Shown: positions 7,101-8,350 of the stretch, one piece after another
Numbering within the stretch: the stretch's first letter is position 1
Layout of the letters: each line of letters opens with the position of its first letter
Origin: an uncultured Lachnospiraceae bacterium
Lineage (GTDB): Bacteria > Bacillota_A > Clostridia > Lachnospirales > Lachnospiraceae
NCBI GenBank assembly: GCA_947564305.1
Contig: CANOBT010000210.1
Location: 1-8,350, forward strand
Direction: 5' to 3'
DNA length: 8,350 nucleotides
The notes under the pieces: generated by a model
The model's database searches: none
The model's input: only the letters and a program-made list of their open reading frames with translations
What the model was told of the DNA's origin: nothing
Made by a program: the position numbers and the translations under genes

Positions 7101-7318
7101 ACGGAAACAGTATAAGAATCATGCTGCTGGATGAGGCCTTTGATAAGATGGATGATGAACGCATTCAGTCCATGATGGAGTTTTTCAACGGATTAGGGCT
7201 GCAGGTTATTCTGGCAACGCCGCCGGCGAAGATTGAGGTGATTGGTGAGCAGGTTGGAACGGTTCTGACTGCGATTCGTGTGGGGCAGAACAGTATTGTG
7301 GAGGAGTATGATTTGTGA
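4100..7318 (+). CDS. jetC: Wadjet protein JetC, SMC-like ATPase (MukB/MksB-like)
   Basis: Motor of the system: a 1072-residue SMC-type ATPase expected to dimerise, entrap circular DNA and extrude loops with JetA and JetB. The N-terminal head carries Walker A GENTAGKS (34-41) and begins TRVQLINWHYFENERISF, the usual first strands of SMC/RecF-type heads. A long charged coiled coil runs from about 225 to 455. A globular hinge-like domain covers about 458-615 (including WTNAIEGYLNTQKFYLVV and AYVVKSDNRYARAYTNYVLGR). A returning coiled coil spans about 620-880. The C-terminal head has the signature-like SGSE (979-982) and Walker B IMLLDEAF with D1011 and E1012, followed by DKMDDERI. The signature departs from the common SGGE. 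The start at 4100 is supported by GGAGGG; jetB overlaps by 44 bases and jetD by one. SbcC/Rad50 was considered, but the order with jetA, jetB and jetD settles the assignment. Confidence 0.93.
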   Translation: METQKKIMTRVQLINWHYFENERISFHGSTLISGENTAGKSTILDAIQLVLTTNTRRFNVAANEKGKRDLRGYVRCKIGNVGEAYLRKGAVPANVALEFYEEKGERYFVLGAHMLSRDEESPVIIRWYIEECRLEDLSFMAGERAALAEEFRVKNRKISYIDQKNAAQDRFKRRLGNLDDKFFDIIPKSLAFKPMDNVKEFINKFVLSEERVDVASLRENIETLSELENILDRSRRQKCALEKILGKYDEIEEKDRSILVNDILLKIANRDAVHLDVENLEKKIRIKSQSVESNRGFLEEMGEQIKDLENQILAIRVDIEATHSNALLQQARSRIEKLEGEIRQKKEDEKKLQEQVRLLMNYLRDLERLDYKPVKRTQAEQIGEAADREEKAKTVEKLEAFASKEQNEIQNTWAILTADMKRISEEISDCQERLKKLEKRVLPYPVYAQKLKEMVEKEFVRKGISSPVYFLSELLEITDVKWTNAIEGYLNTQKFYLVVEPEYYHAALEVYDKNRKNIHTAGIINSRKLPTEQVADQDSLAYVVKSDNRYARAYTNYVLGRVKRCIDVHELERHSIAMTPECMLYQGYVVRHLNPRDYENPFIGQYAYRTQIENVKKEIEEKTRRRSGLRQEIQLYAAVQESAQKVNLGIMKLYLYVPESLQSLREQMMSAKAELKDAESDPTLIDLNLKLGAKKKELDENTKEKDSLNRENICLENQIDAHRNEMQERKKEYEILRTELEEQADRDGVVYKEAEDKYRQNRKSKSAQVIAVNFAPQRSQLLREREELLDGRTGLKGLQMRFNQEFTLDFVMGLANISEYREALQKLKSVEIVRYEEKLKLAREDCEQIFRSDFLSRMKENIESARNEFRSLNKALDSIYYGDDSYRFKISFDKKKEGLYRMIISENNYEGINLWTSAFEEEYKEEMADLFDKLMAKDDNGQKIVEEYTDYRSYLDYDIEIHKRDGSIQRFSDIYGEKSGSETQVPYYVAIAASFYQLYRYGNSIRIMLLDEAFDKMDDERIQSMMEFFNGLGLQVILATPPAKIEVIGEQVGTVLTAIRVGQNSIVEEYDL
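7300..7306 (+). promoter_or_regulatory. jetD Shine-Dalgarno site inside jetC
   Basis: GGAGGAG within the last codons of jetC lies 11 bases before the jetD ATG. The jetC stop and jetD start share one base (TGATG at 7316-7320), so translation termination and re-initiation should be coupled. Confidence 0.6.
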
Positions 7319-8350
7319 TGGACAGGCAGCAGAGGAAAGTGTTGGAGCAGCTTTTGGATTCCTATGAAAGGAGCCGGACATTCCGGGGAGACAATCAGGT
7401 AAGCCAGAAATTTTCCGTGAGCGTCGGGAAGATTTTCCCCAAGTATAATGACGATGCGGAGTATGATTATTTCTGTCAGATTAATGAGTCGATGGAAGAG
7501 CTTTGTGATGAAGGACTGGTTACACTGTCATATTGGAAAAAGGGTGTGTTGAAGAAGATTACACTCAATCTGAAGCGGCTGGATGTCTGCTATGAAATGC
7601 TGGGAAGGATGTCAAGAAGACGGGAGCAGGAAGAACTTGTATGTATATGGGATGCACTTTGTCAAAGTGACGAGTTACGTCAGCGGAATGAATCCAGTAA
7701 GGAGTATCAGAATCCGTTAGTTAAATATATTACGACTCAACGACTCAGGGTTGAAAAAAATCTGAATGTGGAATATTACAATCATGATCTGGAAAAATAC
7801 CGTGAACTGCTTTTGGCAGTAAAAGCAGTTCTGGAGAATCAGGATGAGATCTTTATCCGCAGTCTTTCCATGCAGCTGTTCCATGATTCCAAGAGAATGG
7901 AGCAGCTAAAGCACAAGGTAGAAGCTTTATTGTATCAGTATGGAGAGTATCAGGAGCGTGACTTTGTACTGGAGGAATGTGGAATCGTCCATACGCCGAC
8001 TTATGTGATGATGAAAGGAAACGGGAGTATAAGGATCAGAAGAAAATGCAGATTAAGTGAGAATGAGAGTATTGACAGAGAAGCAAATTTTGCTGGAGAA
8101 GCAGAGACTGACATAGAAATGAGGGCAGAAAGGAAAACAGGCTTAGACGAGCAGGAGATCGATTTGTCTCTGATGGAAGGTGATATTGCGCTGTCTACAG
8201 AAACGGTCAAGAGCCTGAAAGCTGTTACAGTCAAGGGAAAGCGTGTGGTAACGGTGGAGAATCTTACCAGTTTTCATGATTATCCGGCGGAGGAGGATTT
8301 TGTTGTTTATCTGGGAGGATTCCACAATAAGGTAAAAAGAGACTTCCTCT
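7318..8350 (+). CDS. jetD: Wadjet nuclease JetD (DUF2220-type, Toprim-like), 3'-truncated by window edge
   Basis: Nuclease subunit that, in characterised Wadjet systems, forms a dimer related to topoisomerase VI A/Spo11 and makes a double-strand cut in the extruded circular DNA. The gene begins at the ATG at 7318, one base overlapping the jetC stop, and stays open to the last base, giving 344 visible residues. The N-terminal region (MDRQQRKVLEQLLDSYERS, then FPKYNDDAEYDYFCQIN and LCDEGLVTLSYWKKG) resembles the N-terminal module of type II JetD proteins. A helical middle part follows (about 90-230). A very charged, probably flexible stretch runs from about 238 to 295. The Toprim-like domain then starts with VTVENLTSF, where E314 is the likely metal-binding glutamate, and VVYLGGFHNKVKRDF (329-343). 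The downstream DxD part of the active site lies beyond the window, so catalytic completeness cannot be judged. Confidence 0.9.
   Translation, partial: MDRQQRKVLEQLLDSYERSRTFRGDNQVSQKFSVSVGKIFPKYNDDAEYDYFCQINESMEELCDEGLVTLSYWKKGVLKKITLNLKRLDVCYEMLGRMSRRREQEELVCIWDALCQSDELRQRNESSKEYQNPLVKYITTQRLRVEKNLNVEYYNHDLEKYRELLLAVKAVLENQDEIFIRSLSMQLFHDSKRMEQLKHKVEALLYQYGEYQERDFVLEECGIVHTPTYVMMKGNGSIRIRRKCRLSENESIDREANFAGEAETDIEMRAERKTGLDEQEIDLSLMEGDIALSTETVKSLKAVTVKGKRVVTVENLTSFHDYPAEEDFVVYLGGFHNKVKRDFL

Larger units (their letters stand above)
2048..8350 (+). other. Wadjet (type II-like) anti-plasmid defence operon jetABCD, right end cut
   Basis: Four co-directional genes in the canonical jetA-jetB-jetC-jetD order occupy the rest of the window. 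They have 74-base, minus 44-base and minus 1-base junctions, so they very probably form one transcription unit. The known role of Wadjet is to protect against plasmid transformation by cleaving closed-circular DNA through an SMC loop extruder coupled to the JetD nuclease. Type II is preferred because JetA, JetB and JetD resemble the DUF5716, DUF6063 and DUF2220 families. The type I set (DUF3375/DUF4194) and the TIGR02677-TIGR02680 set of type III do not fit. The type assignment is from memory of the families, not from a search. Confidence 0.88.

Noticed and set aside
6930..7115. A 61-codon + strand frame inside jetC
   Set aside because: It is out of frame within the conserved ATPase head region and has no independent support.
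2048..7318. A housekeeping MukBEF/MksBEF condensin rather than a defence system
   Set aside because: The fourth gene encodes a DUF2220/Toprim-type JetD with a coupled start, which is diagnostic of Wadjet.

Overview
The window looks like accessory DNA from a Gram-positive anaerobe of the Clostridia, most likely a Lachnospiraceae-type gut bacterium. This rests on moderate GC, purine-rich Shine-Dalgarno sites, and recall of related proteins; no search was run, so the taxonomic call is an inference. All genes lie on the + strand.

Left part (1-1469): the 3' portion of an IS66-family insertion sequence. Its DDE transposase (TnpC) is open through the left edge, so its true start is outside the window. 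It ends in an intrinsic terminator whose stem includes the stop codon. The element's right end appears to be visible at 1469, where a typical IS66 terminus (GTAAGCGTC on the minus strand) sits. The next 8 bases would be one copy of the target duplication.

Middle (1470-2047): 578 bases with no supportable gene. It holds a strong intrinsic terminator (1526-1561), a cluster of TTGACA-containing direct repeats (1588-1710), and then an AT-rich leader. The leader has candidate -10 boxes, two small hairpins and a 14-bp dyad just before jetA.

Right part (2048-8350): a Wadjet anti-plasmid defence operon in the order jetA, jetB, jetC, jetD. By its protein families (JetA/DUF5716-like, a short JetB/DUF6063-like protein, a 1072-residue SMC-like JetC, a DUF2220-type JetD) it best fits the type II group. 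jetB and jetC overlap by 44 bases and jetC and jetD by one, indicating translational coupling. jetD runs off the right edge after 344 codons, just inside its Toprim-like nuclease domain.

From what is known of Wadjet, JetA (kleisin), JetB (KITE/MukE-like) and JetC (SMC ATPase) form a MukBEF/MksBEF-like loop extruder. It recognises small closed-circular DNA and presents it to JetD, which makes a double-strand cut. This is a described system, not a new one. The less ordinary observations are the clean IS66 right end, the repeat cluster, the putative operator and unusual SD spacing ahead of jetA, the SGSE signature in JetC, and the charged segment before the JetD catalytic domain.
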